A stretch of DNA of 49,560 nucleotides, from IMG/VR virus record IMGVR_UViG_3300028392_000093, positions 1 to 49,560 of that record. One strand, written 5' to 3'. This document shows, piece after piece, positions 17,267 through 26,195 of the stretch. The notes below the pieces were generated by a model that was not told the origin of the DNA, ran no database searches, and saw only the letters and a list, made by a program, of their open reading frames with translations. The translations under genes and the position numbers were made by a program. This DNA is from a virus. Numbering within the stretch: position 1 is the stretch's first letter; each line of letters starts with the position of its first letter.

Positions 17267-17623
17267 TCAAGCTAAAGGATTAAATTCAATATCAACATTA
17301 TTATTATAAATGTCAATATAACTAAAACTTATATACAAATTTCTTGTTTCGCTGTTATAATTTGCGTAATAATTAAAAGCATCTTTAATCCCAAATAGCG
17401 ATTGAACTAAACTTTGAATATCGGATTTCAGAAGCGTCTCTTGGTTAGAGCCCACACGACTTGCCCAGTCTATACCTTGGTTTAAACCGTTAAAACAATC
17501 ACGTTTCCATTCTTGTAATTTGGTTATTATGTTTAATTTAATTGCATTGCTATTTTGGGAAAGGCTTGAAAAACCTTTTCCATAATTCCAATCTCCATTA
17601 ATATCAAGACTGCGTATCTTCAT
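17267..17623 (-). CDS. Baseplate wedge protein, gp25-like
   Basis: Product of 118 residues. It contains DWNYGKGFSSLSQNSNAIKLN near the start, then a CFNGLNQGIDW stretch, a layout seen in small lysozyme-like baseplate wedge proteins that precede gpJ in contractile systems. It is the first gene of the segment downstream of the divergent region at 17624-17832 and has its own candidate promoter (17655-17682). Function assigned mainly from order and size. Confidence 0.6.
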   Translation of the reverse strand: MKIRSLDINGDWNYGKGFSSLSQNSNAIKLNIITKLQEWKRDCFNGLNQGIDWASRVGSNQETLLKSDIQSLVQSLFGIKDAFNYYANYNSETRNLYISFSYIDIYNNNVDIEFNPLA

Positions 17624-17654
17624 ATATTAAATTAGTTAAAGCTGTTACAATTAA

Positions 17655-17682
17655 ACTGTAACCAGTATGTTTTTATTGTCAA
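17655..17682 (-). promoter_or_regulatory. Candidate minus-strand promoter for baseplate genes
   Basis: Read on the minus strand: TTGACA (17682-17677), 16-base spacer, TACAGT (17660-17655). The spacer contains one arm of the inverted repeat described at 17664-17755. It would start transcription about 30 bases upstream of the gp25-like gene. Confidence 0.5.
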
Positions 17683-17755
17683 GAATTTATTTTTTGTTTA
17701 AAATATTCATAAAATAAAATTTTATTTTCACTAAAACAATAGTAAAAACATACTA
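17664..17755. repeat. Inverted repeat spanning divergent control region
   Basis: AGTATGTTTTTA at 17664-17675 recurs inverted as TAAAAACATACT at 17744-17755, 12 of 12 bases. One arm lies in the spacer of the minus-strand promoter and the other about 26 bases upstream of the plus-strand -35 box, a layout expected of paired operators. Between the arms is an 18-base all-AT palindrome at 17712-17729. The rest of the 17624-17832 gap has no gene. Confidence 0.55.
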
Positions 17756-17781
17756 GTAGTAAAACACCATAAAAATAATAG

Positions 17782-17810
17782 TTGACAAAGTAGGAAGTGA
17801 GGTTTAGAGT
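17782..17810 (+). promoter_or_regulatory. Plus-strand promoter inside late block
   Basis: TTGACA at 17782-17787, 17-base spacer, TAGAGT at 17805-17810, with the first ATG 23 bases downstream at 17833. It would drive the two-gene plus-strand island independently of late transcription. Confidence 0.6.
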
Positions 17811-17832
17811 TGATTAGATTTTTTATAAATAT

Positions 17833-18132
17833 ATGGATATATTAAATGGGGTTTTGTTTGCATTTTCACTTATAACAATTTGCATTTTATTCAATGTATT
17901 CGCCATGCTAGCTGTGAAAACATGCGAACCTATCTCTGGGGCTATATATGCTATAACTTGCTTTATTGTATTAGTGCTTTTTTTCAATGAGATAAAATAT
18001 GATATGAAAGAACGCAGAGAAGTAAAAGTGCTTAAAACAATCTATCCTTCTGCATTAGAAGAATGTAAAACCCTTTTAAAAGAAGATTGGGAGCAGGATA
18101 TATGTTTTAAGGAGAAAATGAAAGCGAATTAA
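17833..18132 (+). CDS. Small membrane protein, moron-like
   Basis: Product of 99 residues with two hydrophobic segments (about residues 7-29 and 36-52) and a charged cytoplasmic-looking tail. Encoded opposite to all flanking tail genes, with its own promoter. Such isolated, oppositely oriented genes in late operons are often morons expressed in lysogens, for example membrane proteins that block superinfection. No family recognised, so that role is inference. Confidence 0.6.
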   Translation: MDILNGVLFAFSLITICILFNVFAMLAVKTCEPISGAIYAITCFIVLVLFFNEIKYDMKERREVKVLKTIYPSALEECKTLLKEDWEQDICFKEKMKAN

Positions 18133-18202
18133 TGTAGAAAAACTTCACAATAATATTCAATGAATAAAAAAAGTGAAATAAGAAAATTTTATTATCGTTA
18201 AA

Positions 18203-18442
18203 ATGACAAATAGTGAAATAGAACAAATAGCAATCAAGGTATTGGGTAACGGAGGCTTAGCAAAGTTCTTTGCAATATATTCCTATAGCATTAATGAGGA
18301 AGATGTAAAAAAAAATAAACGCAATGCGGATAATATGGCTTCAAGATTTAGAAAAGGCAAAAGAGATTTATCAATTGTTGAAATGGAAAAACTTCTGCAA
18401 TTGGAAATTGATTATGACAAAAGAAACAATCTGGGAAAGTAA
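18203..18442 (+). CDS. Small basic HTH-like protein, possible local regulator
   Basis: Product of 79 residues. NGGLAKFFAIY, then a short loop, then DNMASRFRKGKRDLSIVEMEKLL looks like a Cro-type helix-turn-helix with a basic recognition helix followed by a closing helix. The match is weaker than for the XRE gene at 4979. It shares an operon with the membrane protein, and the inverted repeat upstream could be its target. The gene ends 37 bases before the converging spike gene; no clear hairpin separates them. Confidence 0.5.
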   Translation: MTNSEIEQIAIKVLGNGGLAKFFAIYSYSINEEDVKKNKRNADNMASRFRKGKRDLSIVEMEKLLQLEIDYDKRNNLGK

Positions 18443-18478
18443 ATATGAAAAAAACTTTAATATAAATACAGTTGGAGA

Positions 18479-19204
18479 CTATTGTCCTGAAGTAATAATA
18501 TTTTGACCTCCATTGGTTGCACCGCCTATTACAGCCGTTTCTTTTCCGTTAATAGTTTCTTTTCCACCAATACCTTTTAAAGCGACCGTTCCCATGGTTA
18601 TTTCTCCCCCATTGACAATTAAATTCCCAGCTATAGTTAAATTTCCAGCTATTGCCATGTTCCCGTTTGAATCAATTACAATTTGTTGAGAATTTTCCGT
18701 TGTAAATGTTATATTCCCGCCGGAAAGAGAAATTTTAATATTTCCGTAAAACATTTCCGTGGCTGTATTGTTATGTAGCCAAGGAGAAAAATCATAAGGA
18801 ACGGCTATGGCATGATTGCAGTCGTGCCTTATGCTATTTAATAAAGGGACTTGTATAGAAGGATTTTCTAAAAAATTATCAATGTTTGTGTCATTGAAAC
18901 ACAGCAAAACTGTGTCACCCACCAAAATTGGTTTTGTAAAACCTGCATTTTGTGTAGCGTTTCTAAAAATGGGGACATTTGGCAATGGGGCTAAATTTTC
19001 ATTAATAATAGTATCTATGTCAACAGTCCTTTGCTCTACATCAACAATTACAATAGTTGCAGTATTAGTTTCGGCATCATAATTTTGAATTATTCCTATT
19101 CTGTGTGCAAAAAATTCCTTGAATATTTTATCTTGTGCAAGTTTGAAATTTGCATATTGTGTAGAGCGTGAAATTAAATTTTGTTCAATAACGGGAGGTT
19201 TCAT
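18479..19204 (-). CDS. Baseplate spike protein (gp138/gpV-type)
   Basis: Product of 241 residues. The N-terminal OB-type domain has HRIGIIQNYDAETNTATIVIV and later the LVGDTVLLCFND and DCNHAIAVPYDFSPW stretches, as in gp138/gpV spike proteins. The C-terminus is repetitive short strands (IAGNLTIAGNLIVNGG), the beta-helical needle that pierces the outer membrane. I chose the ATG at 19204, which follows the upstream stop by four bases, over ATGs at 19222 and 19228 that lie inside the upstream gene. Confidence 0.75.
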   Translation of the reverse strand: MKPPVIEQNLISRSTQYANFKLAQDKIFKEFFAHRIGIIQNYDAETNTATIVIVDVEQRTVDIDTIINENLAPLPNVPIFRNATQNAGFTKPILVGDTVLLCFNDTNIDNFLENPSIQVPLLNSIRHDCNHAIAVPYDFSPWLHNNTATEMFYGNIKISLSGGNITFTTENSQQIVIDSNGNMAIAGNLTIAGNLIVNGGEITMGTVALKGIGGKETINGKETAVIGGATNGGQNIITSGQ

Positions 19205-19208
19205 ATAA

Positions 19209-20165
19209 TTAACTAGGAGCATTGACAATATTGAAAATTGCGTTTCCTAAGAATAATTGCAACTTTGTAATTCCGCTAGAAGCCATACCTTCGGAAATTG
19301 TTAAATTGTGGGTCATCCCGATAATTTTCCACTGCCCGTCGCAGTTTGGAAAAGTGAAATCCTTCACTTCTATTACTTGCCCTATAACCAACTGGGGTTC
19401 AAAAAGTGTTTCTAAGGTTAAAAAATTATTTTGTATTACTGGCGTATTTAATAGCCCCGTGTCTGAGCTAATTAAAGGCACTAACCCAGGAAAAACATCA
19501 TTTGCTGACAGCACATTAATAAATTGGTTATCTATAAATACTTGATGTTTAAAATATTTGTTAAGCAAGACAAAGGTATTGCCATTAATGGCAACACCCC
19601 GTGAAAAAACCCTATCTTGTCCTACGTTCCCAATTGCTCCTTCTTGCAAATCGCTGTTAGTCATTCCATCGGGCGTTTTAAAATTTAGAAGTGCTTTAAT
19701 TGATTCTTGAAGGAAATCGCCAAAAGTAAAACCTTTGTTATATGTTGTAGCAATGTAAGAATTGTTGGCAGCAAAAATACCCTCATTTGCCAAAATTCTA
19801 GTTTCTATATTTGTGCCAACTTTTACCGAATAAGCTTGCAACAAATTTCCTGTAAAAATTCTAGTTAAATTATTTTTATTGTAGCCAGCATATAATACAA
19901 CCGAAGTAAAGTGACTAGTAACATAACGAGGTTTAGAAATGTGATGTCTAGTTTCTGGATTCAAATTATAAACAGTGATATTAGCAGAATTAAAAGTTTC
20001 TCCCGAATCACGTTTTATTTCCGCTATCATTGTAAGTGGGGACTCAATCACAACTGCGTTCTGACCCAAATTAATTTCTTTTAAGGAAAACGTAGCATTG
20101 TCAATAAACAAATAAGAGGCAGTTAATTGCACTTCTAACCGATAAAATAAATTAAATTTCTTCAT
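19209..20165 (-). CDS. Baseplate hub protein (gp27/gpD-like)
   Basis: Product of 318 residues from the ATG at 20165; an earlier TTG at 20171 is less likely. Contains ITVYNLNPETRHHI, FTSVVLYAGYNKNNL and RIFTGNLLQAYS, the repeated hub-domain pattern of late control protein D/gp27 relatives. The end (GMTHNLTISEGMASSGITKLQLF) matches the closing strand of that fold. It would form the trimeric hub that holds the spike encoded next. The start overlaps the plug gene by 14 bases. Confidence 0.75.
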   Translation of the reverse strand: MKKFNLFYRLEVQLTASYLFIDNATFSLKEINLGQNAVVIESPLTMIAEIKRDSGETFNSANITVYNLNPETRHHISKPRYVTSHFTSVVLYAGYNKNNLTRIFTGNLLQAYSVKVGTNIETRILANEGIFAANNSYIATTYNKGFTFGDFLQESIKALLNFKTPDGMTNSDLQEGAIGNVGQDRVFSRGVAINGNTFVLLNKYFKHQVFIDNQFINVLSANDVFPGLVPLISSDTGLLNTPVIQNNFLTLETLFEPQLVIGQVIEVKDFTFPNCDGQWKIIGMTHNLTISEGMASSGITKLQLFLGNAIFNIVNAPS

Positions 20166-20511
20166 AAGCAATTTGATTGTATGTTGCTATATCCGTTTTA
20201 TTTAAAATAAAGAGTGTTACCCGTGGGGCAATCCCATTATTTATTGAGAAATCGGTAATTTGAAAAGGGTCGTAACCATCTTCTGAAAAACACATTAACC
20301 CAAAAGGAATAAGGTTTGCAAATTGCCTTAAAAGATTTACAGTATTTACAAACCCAAAACGCATAGTAGGGACATTTTTGTAAGTAATTGCACCCTGCCA
20401 GCTATTTTGTGTGGGTAAAAATCTTAATTCAAAAATAATAGTTTCTTTTGTTTCTAATGTTAAAATAAGTTTTTGATTTGGAAGGGGGTTTATATTAGAA
20501 ATGGTAAGCAT
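20152..20511 (-). CDS. Baseplate plug protein, Pam3 gp18-like
   Basis: Product of 119 residues, all-beta. PLPNQKLILTLE near the N-terminus, then ELRFLPTQNSWQGAITYK and a GLMCFSEDGYDPF stretch follow the pattern of small baseplate plug proteins that sit between tail tube and hub in Pam3-like and related myoviruses. Order (after the Dit-like protein, before the hub) agrees. Assignment by pattern and synteny. Confidence 0.55.
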   Translation of the reverse strand: MLTISNINPLPNQKLILTLETKETIIFELRFLPTQNSWQGAITYKNVPTMRFGFVNTVNLLRQFANLIPFGLMCFSEDGYDPFQITDFSINNGIAPRVTLFILNKTDIATYNQIAYEEI

Positions 20512-20520
20512 AGTCTATTA

Positions 20521-21354
20521 TTATCTTTTATATTTTTCCCAGCCTTCTCTTAATAGACTTTGTTTATTTTCAGTAGTTGCGGCAGAATTACCTTTTCCAA
20601 CATTCTGTGTATCTTGTGCTTGCATTGCTAACCTTCCTTGATAAGCGGTTTTATCAAAAGGAACAAGTTGTGTAGAGGTAAAACGCAATTTTTTCAAAAT
20701 TACCTCTATGTCGGAAATTTGCTCTGTATTGTCCCTACCAATGAATCGGAAATCATCAATATACATATCTGTAAAATAGCCAAATCTACTAGTATCTATG
20801 CCTAAACCTACTTTTCCATCCCGTAAAGCTAATATGAATTGAGCTGTCTTGCCTTGGTTGGTTGACAATGACAACATATTTTTATATAAAGAATATAAAT
20901 TTGTGCTAGCATTTACGCTGTTTGAAGCAATGTCTGCATTGGTTGCATTTCCAACAGTTCCTGCCGCAATCGCTTTTCTGGCATTGCTGTAAGTGGAGCT
21001 TATGGCAGGAGCCAAAGCGGCAATAGTAGTTAATTTTTCAGTTACATTTTGCAAAATACCAGTTTTTGAATTGGCCAAATCTAAAATAGTCAATTCGTGT
21101 ATTTCCCCAGTAAGTGTGATTGTAATAGGGTTATTAGCGATGTGTTGCTGGACGGGGGTGCCGTTTGCCAAAAAATGGTTTGTGATTTCCGATGAAGCAT
21201 GCAAAATGTGGCTTTTAGGAATTGAAAATTTTAACCCTGCTAAACCCAAATTTAATGCTGGAGCGATAACGGTTGCGTTGATAGAGTTAGTTACATCTTG
21301 AGCCTCCAATCCATCAATCTTATTTAAAATTTGATTTGATTTATTGTTTTGCAT
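20521..21354 (-). CDS. Dit-like distal tail protein
   Basis: Product of 277 residues. Residues about 35-82 contain SIPKSHILHASSEITNHFLA, then NGTPVQQHIANNPITITLTG. This matches the distal-tail domain pattern in which a strand is followed by xxG.xxxxHxxxxPxxIxLxG. The middle is alanine-rich helical, and the end is a polar tail. Encoded right after the tape measure protein and before the plug, as expected for a protein joining tube to baseplate. Confidence 0.55.
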   Translation of the reverse strand: MQNNKSNQILNKIDGLEAQDVTNSINATVIAPALNLGLAGLKFSIPKSHILHASSEITNHFLANGTPVQQHIANNPITITLTGEIHELTILDLANSKTGILQNVTEKLTTIAALAPAISSTYSNARKAIAAGTVGNATNADIASNSVNASTNLYSLYKNMLSLSTNQGKTAQFILALRDGKVGLGIDTSRFGYFTDMYIDDFRFIGRDNTEQISDIEVILKKLRFTSTQLVPFDKTAYQGRLAMQAQDTQNVGKGNSAATTENKQSLLREGWEKYKR

Positions 21355-21356
21355 AT

Positions 21357-22793
21357 TTAAAATTTTAATTGATTTTCGGTCGTCAATAATTCTTCCATTC
21401 CTTCAACGGCATAATCTGCCGTGGCTTTTGCATCTGTGCCATAAACATTTTGTGTTATATTGTTGACATTGGATACATTTGAATTCGCAGGTTTTTCTAT
21501 CCCCAATGATTTCATTACCCACTCCAATTTTTCTTGTATCACCGGTGCGACTGTCTCCTTTAACCATTTTACCTTCTCCTTGACGTCCTCTTCACTTGTA
21601 TGAACAAAATTTGGCATTCCAGTTTTTTCTTTTATCCCATCCCCAAATTCTTTTATAAGATAAAAGGCACCGACAAAAGGAATAGCTTTCCTTGTAATTC
21701 CTCCCAATACTTTAGATAATTTGCCAAGTTTGGAAGTTAATAACACAATACCTGCAATAGCACCCCCCACTTTTAATATATTTTCTATTCCTGGTATTTG
21801 CTTAACTGTATTGGCAATTTTTTCAATGCCATCGTAAAAATCACCAAATAAACTTTGACCCCCCATCTTCCAAACAGCTATATCATCTAATAACAACAGC
21901 AACCCAATTAACAGCAAAGATAATGGTTTAAAAGAAAGCATTAATGCCCCTACAACTACAGCTAAAGTAGTAAAACTATTTTCCGTTTTAAGAATATTTT
22001 GGAATAAATCAGCAAACAATCCCGCAACCCTAGTAACCCCCGTTGCTATTTTGGAAAAAATATTTGCTATGTCAGTAAAAGTTTGTATTAATTTTTTACC
22101 ATTAGCATTAACCCATTTTTGCAAATCGTTAAAAAGTTTCATCAAAGTTGGTGCTAATTTGACGACAGCTTGGTCTTTTAAACTTTGAAATTTGATTTTT
22201 AAGTCATTTAATGTTTTTCCCAGGTTAGCAATTGCGCTTGTTTGATTGCCACTTAAAAAATTATTTTGACTCAATTTATCAAATTCTTGTTCCGATAACC
22301 TTAGAACATTAATAAAATTTGCGTCTAATCCTAATTGTTGTATTAAATTGACAGCTTGCGGATTAGATAAACCTTTTATATTTTCTCTTAATTGTTTTAA
22401 AACGCCAAAAGCATTCGTGTCAATATTTATTCCCAATAACTGGAATGGGGCAATATTACCTTGACCTATTTTAATTTGCTCTAATTGCTTTTGAAGTCCT
22501 GCTACATTATTTTTTATTGTATCAAAGTTTAATTCTCTATTTACTTTTTGCCCCGCTGAAACCCATTTATTTAATTCGTTAATTGCAAGACCTGTTTGGG
22601 TAGAAAAATTTTCTAAAGCCACACCTTGCTTGATTGTTCCACTTATAAATTTATCAATAGTATAAGTAGCCCCAATAAAAGCTATTTGCATAGTGATTAC
22701 TGCTTGTCTGACATTCTTAATGGAAGCGTCTAGCCGCTTGACGCTCTCGCCTCCAACGACTCCTATTTGTATAAAAAATTCTGCTAAATTCAT
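21357..22793 (-). CDS. Tail tape measure protein
   Basis: Product of 478 residues. The start (GVVGGESVKRLDASIKNVRQ) and the long amphipathic helices are typical, and there are hydrophobic helices at about residues 270-310 and 345-375. It sets tail length and helps pass DNA through the membrane. At 478 residues it is short for a myophage, implying a short tail. Position after the tail chaperone pair supports the call. The ATG overlaps the preceding gene by four bases. Confidence 0.8.
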   Translation of the reverse strand: MNLAEFFIQIGVVGGESVKRLDASIKNVRQAVITMQIAFIGATYTIDKFISGTIKQGVALENFSTQTGLAINELNKWVSAGQKVNRELNFDTIKNNVAGLQKQLEQIKIGQGNIAPFQLLGINIDTNAFGVLKQLRENIKGLSNPQAVNLIQQLGLDANFINVLRLSEQEFDKLSQNNFLSGNQTSAIANLGKTLNDLKIKFQSLKDQAVVKLAPTLMKLFNDLQKWVNANGKKLIQTFTDIANIFSKIATGVTRVAGLFADLFQNILKTENSFTTLAVVVGALMLSFKPLSLLLIGLLLLLDDIAVWKMGGQSLFGDFYDGIEKIANTVKQIPGIENILKVGGAIAGIVLLTSKLGKLSKVLGGITRKAIPFVGAFYLIKEFGDGIKEKTGMPNFVHTSEEDVKEKVKWLKETVAPVIQEKLEWVMKSLGIEKPANSNVSNVNNITQNVYGTDAKATADYAVEGMEELLTTENQLKF

Positions 22794-23062
22794 TTTGTTT
22801 GAAAATTAATATTACGCACTGTGTTTTTAAATATAATGTAATCTAAACATTTTTTGACCCACAAACAAGACATTTCTTTGTAAATTTTAACTGGGTCTCC
22901 GCTCATAAAGCCATTTGAAGCTAAAAGAACACTCCAGTATTCCCCTAAATTCATATAATTTTGACAATGAAAAGGCGGGACGTTTTCTATTCTACTATCT
23001 TTAGTTAAGATTGATGCCCGCCCGTAAAAACTATCATTTCTTTCACTATAATTTGTATCCAT
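22790..23062 (-). CDS. Second tail assembly chaperone-type protein
   Basis: Product of 90 residues. It starts at an ATG (23062) within the last 58 bases of the upstream gene, in the -1 frame, and contains a conserved-looking segment LGEYWSVLLASNGFMSGDPV. A small overlapping gene before the tape measure is usually the second tail chaperone, made alone or by frameshift. The -1 frame has a TAA just before this ATG, so separate initiation is more likely than classic slippage. Confidence 0.6.
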   Translation of the reverse strand: MDTNYSERNDSFYGRASILTKDSRIENVPPFHCQNYMNLGEYWSVLLASNGFMSGDPVKIYKEMSCLWVKKCLDYIIFKNTVRNINFQTK

Positions 23063-23553
23063 AATTTAGATAAAAATTTTTTATAATCAGGTTTATCAAA
23101 ATTATGTATTACGTTATCAATTTTGACTGGGCTTCCGCTCCCGATTTTAATTAAAATGTAATTCTTAATAATGTCATTTGTTAAAAAACGCATCAAATCG
23201 TCATTTTTCATAACGCTAAACACAATCTTAAATAGTATTGAAATGTCCAATCCTTCACCTTTATTATTTAATTCTTTAGCAACGTCTTCATTAGATAATC
23301 CTTTTTCTTTCAAACTTTTTATTGAATTTGTAATATTGTCAGATTTCTTTTCTTTAGTTGAGTAAAAATCTGAAAGGGCATCATCTAGCGACTGACCTAA
23401 TTTTGAATACAAAGAAATGCTTTTTTCGCAAGATAAATCTTGCAACATAAATTCTATGGACTTTTTCTCGTCGCCATGTTTTATATCACCTTTAATGTTA
23501 ATTTCGGGATTTGTAAAAATATTTGTGAATTGCTCTATATTAATCATATACAT
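23005..23553 (-). CDS. Tail assembly chaperone-type protein
   Basis: Product of 182 residues (180 if the third codon is the start). Mainly helical and charged, ending in a segment that overlaps the next gene by 58 bases. Its place between the tube and tape measure genes is where the tail assembly chaperone lies in nearly all long-tailed phages. There it would hold the tape measure protein during tube growth. Contains SLKEKGLSNEDVAKELNNKG, a helix-turn-helix-like segment of unknown meaning. Called by synteny. Confidence 0.6.
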   Translation of the reverse strand: MYMINIEQFTNIFTNPEINIKGDIKHGDEKKSIEFMLQDLSCEKSISLYSKLGQSLDDALSDFYSTKEKKSDNITNSIKSLKEKGLSNEDVAKELNNKGEGLDISILFKIVFSVMKNDDLMRFLTNDIIKNYILIKIGSGSPVKIDNVIHNFDKPDYKKFLSKLWIQIIVKEMIVFTGGHQS

Positions 23554-23990
23554 TATACATTAGGATTATAAACGCCCGTAAATTTAACCTCTACTTCAAT
23601 GGCGTCTTTTACGGAGGAGTTACTAGATTGAAAAGGAACTATTGTTGCTATTTGAAACCCTATTAATGCAGTAGTATAAGTTCCTCCCACACTATCAGTT
23701 ATTTTAGTTCCCGAAAACGTGTGTGATGAAGTGGGATTGTTAATCCAATCTCTTTGCATACCTATCACTAAATTCATTAATGGTGAACCCGCAAATATTC
23801 GCAAAGTTACATCTGCTTTTAGCCCATTTTTTAAAAGTCCCATACCAATTGAGCCATCGTAACCAATGATGCTTTCGGTTAAGAGGTTAGGAAAAGTAAT
23901 CAACACGCAAGTATCAGAACCCAAGCCTGGGGGAAGTAATTTCCCGTCCAGTAAAAAAGTATCGTTACCTGTAAAACTAATTTCTTGCAT
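23553..23990 (-). CDS. Tail tube protein
   Basis: Product of 145 residues, beta-rich. SIIGYDGSIGMGLLKNGLKADVTLRI followed by a strand-rich C-terminus resembles DUF3277-type tube proteins that pair with DUF3383 sheaths. Adjacent to the sheath gene (13 bases) and upstream of the chaperones, the canonical place. Forms the inner tube through which DNA passes. Assignment by fold pattern and order. Confidence 0.7.
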   Translation of the reverse strand: MQEISFTGNDTFLLDGKLLPPGLGSDTCVLITFPNLLTESIIGYDGSIGMGLLKNGLKADVTLRIFAGSPLMNLVIGMQRDWINNPTSSHTFSGTKITDSVGGTYTTALIGFQIATIVPFQSSNSSVKDAIEVEVKFTGVYNPNV

Positions 23991-24003
23991 ATTATTATTA
24001 TTA

Positions 24004-25533
24004 TTAATTTTCTAATAAAACAGGGACTGAAAAAGTGTGGAAAGCTCCTGACCTTTTAGCCGCTATTTGTATAGTTGGTGCAATTCTTTGTTCTCTATAA
24101 GATTGCAATTGTTGTGCTATAGGTTGACTATACATATACCAACCCTTTGTAGATACATCAGTTAAAAATTGCATCGTATTTCCAAAAGTTTCAGAACTGT
24201 TCCAAGTTCCAAGAGCTATAACCCCATTAGACACAAATTGTGACAACACTTGGGCTACGGCATTTTTTACCATTGTCATGCCTGCCTCCGTTTGTGGTAT
24301 TTTTGTATTTGTTGCACGCAATACATTAAATATTGCGTATTGACAATAAAATTCTAAAGCTATGTCATCAATTACATTGTTAGCATACCCGTTGCCCCCT
24401 GTAGAAATCGCAAAAGCATTGTTCCCGACCATCGGATAATAATCGCACCCAGCCGTTTCTAGCGTTGGATACAAACTGTCATAAATTATATCTGGAGCAA
24501 GCCCATTAATTTGCTTTCCTTGTGAAGTTTTAGCTGTAGAATTGGCGTTATAATTAACCCCAGCCATCAATGTTAAAAATCCAGCTTTAGCTTCGACCCT
24601 TAAAGCATAATTGGTATAAATAGCATACCTTGCTTTATTTTGGTTAGCCGTAGCGTTCGGCAAAGCTAGTAAATTAATATCTTCCGTATTGCAAATAAGA
24701 TTTTGCAAATAATATCCAGTTAAACCGTTCACAAACGCAGATGCGGTCTCTAAAGCTGTATTTTCCAAATCTAAATCAGTTGCAATCCCAGAATATTGAA
24801 TTGCATGAAATGTCCTTGCAATAGCTTCGGGCAACGTCTCTCCACTTGAATTCGTGCCGATTGTTGGCTCAACTGACCCACAATTTAAGTAATCGCTACC
24901 TGTAATGTCAGTACCAGTTCCTTGCGCCGTAATTACAATAGTAGAATTTATGCCGAATTTTTTAGATGAAAACGTAATGCTGTTATTTACAACGGCAACA
25001 GTAACATTAAATAAATTTTTTTGAAATATATTTGCAACATCTTGCAAAGTATTGATTGCTGTAAAATCTAAATTCAAAACATCAAAAGTTGAGCCGTCAA
25101 TATTAATTGTAAAAGCTCCGTCCGTTTTTGTTTGAAAATTTGTAATATTTGCTAAAATATTAGGAGTTGTAAATGTTCCCGATGTAGCACTCACTGAATT
25201 TAACATTGGTGCAATATATAGCACTCCCCCCGCTGAAGTTATATTATTACTTGCTTGAAATAAAATGTTTGCAAATTTACTTGCATTAGAATTTGTGCCA
25301 CAATCTTGTATAACGGCTTTTGAAGACACGTAACTTCTATATGTATCTTGAAACGGTGTTTCGGTTGTAAATAAAATTATATTATTTGCGTTAGGTGTCG
25401 GAACTGCCGTTGGAACTGAGCTAACGGAAACAGCAACTATTCTGTTAATATCTATACCAGCTAAAGGCGTTTTGCCTAAAATGGTATTTGCACGCAATCC
25501 GGCGTTTAAATTATTTTTTGCCATAAAATCCAT
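24004..25533 (-). CDS. Tail sheath protein, DUF3383-type
   Basis: Product of 509 residues (506 if the fourth codon, ATG at 25524, is used). DINRIVAVSVSSVPTA at the start, then a long beta/alpha domain and a C-terminal strand-rich end (AFHTFSVPVLLEN) match DUF3383 sheath proteins. It contracts around the tube to drive the spike. The first ATG overlaps the stop of the upstream gene (TAATG). Length is normal. Confidence 0.8.
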   Translation of the reverse strand: MDFMAKNNLNAGLRANTILGKTPLAGIDINRIVAVSVSSVPTAVPTPNANNIILFTTETPFQDTYRSYVSSKAVIQDCGTNSNASKFANILFQASNNITSAGGVLYIAPMLNSVSATSGTFTTPNILANITNFQTKTDGAFTINIDGSTFDVLNLDFTAINTLQDVANIFQKNLFNVTVAVVNNSITFSSKKFGINSTIVITAQGTGTDITGSDYLNCGSVEPTIGTNSSGETLPEAIARTFHAIQYSGIATDLDLENTALETASAFVNGLTGYYLQNLICNTEDINLLALPNATANQNKARYAIYTNYALRVEAKAGFLTLMAGVNYNANSTAKTSQGKQINGLAPDIIYDSLYPTLETAGCDYYPMVGNNAFAISTGGNGYANNVIDDIALEFYCQYAIFNVLRATNTKIPQTEAGMTMVKNAVAQVLSQFVSNGVIALGTWNSSETFGNTMQFLTDVSTKGWYMYSQPIAQQLQSYREQRIAPTIQIAAKRSGAFHTFSVPVLLEN

Positions 25534-26195
25534 TAGTTAGTTAATTGATTAATATTAACTTCGTTGAAAAAGTCAATAAGTTTTTTTGAATAAAAAGTGC
25601 AAAAGGTTTGAATGTCAAATTGAAATCTTTCCTGTATTTTCCCTCCTTCCAAAAAAGACAAATTTTTTATGCCATTCGTATTATCATTTTGCATTAAAAT
25701 ATTTCCAGTTTGTAGTTGCAATTGTGCATAATTAGAAATTAGTGAATTGTAGACATCGTAGACAACATTATTTGCCATGTGCCATTTATAAAAAGCGGAT
25801 GTGGGGTCTAAAAACAAAGAAGTGTTTGGCAATAAAATGGGGTTTGGCTTGTAAGAAAAAACTACAAACGAAAAAGTAACCATTTCTTTTCTAACAATTG
25901 TTTCTATGGAATTTACAATATTTGAAGGTAAAGCTTCAAACTGAATTTTCCTGGAAATTGTTTTAGTGTCAGATGTTAAAATTCTTATATGAAATGGGTT
26001 TGTATCGGGGGTATCAATTTGATTTGTGTCGGGTATTATATATTCTTGATTCTCTATAACGACATTACTCGCCGTTAAAAAAGGATATTTCAAAGTATTG
26101 GGAATGATGTCAAGATTGGCATCAAGTTGTGGCAAAGTTGAAAGGTAATTAAACACTATATCTTGCAAATAATCAATAGGATATATTAACGCCAT
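25533..26195 (-). CDS. Neck/tail terminator protein
   Basis: Product of 220 residues, alpha/beta, with an Asn/Pro-rich middle. Lies between the gp10-like gene and the sheath, where phages encode the tail terminator that caps the tube and joins it to the neck. Its layout resembles neck terminator proteins of the LIC_12616 type. No catalytic motif. Called mainly by synteny. Confidence 0.55.
   Translation of the reverse strand: MALIYPIDYLQDIVFNYLSTLPQLDANLDIIPNTLKYPFLTASNVVIENQEYIIPDTNQIDTPDTNPFHIRILTSDTKTISRKIQFEALPSNIVNSIETIVRKEMVTFSFVVFSYKPNPILLPNTSLFLDPTSAFYKWHMANNVVYDVYNSLISNYAQLQLQTGNILMQNDNTNGIKNLSFLEGGKIQERFQFDIQTFCTFYSKKLIDFFNEVNINQLTN

Noticed and set aside
17712-17729. All-AT palindrome as terminator
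   Set aside because: The 18-base palindrome has no GC pairs and no following T-run that distinguishes it from the background; kept only as a note within the inverted repeat.
22790-23110. Classic -1 slippery heptamer at the A6T5 run before the second tail chaperone
   Set aside because: The -1 frame after the A/T run meets TAA immediately before the ATG at 23062, so a shift there cannot yield the fusion. Only the later T5 run remains possible.
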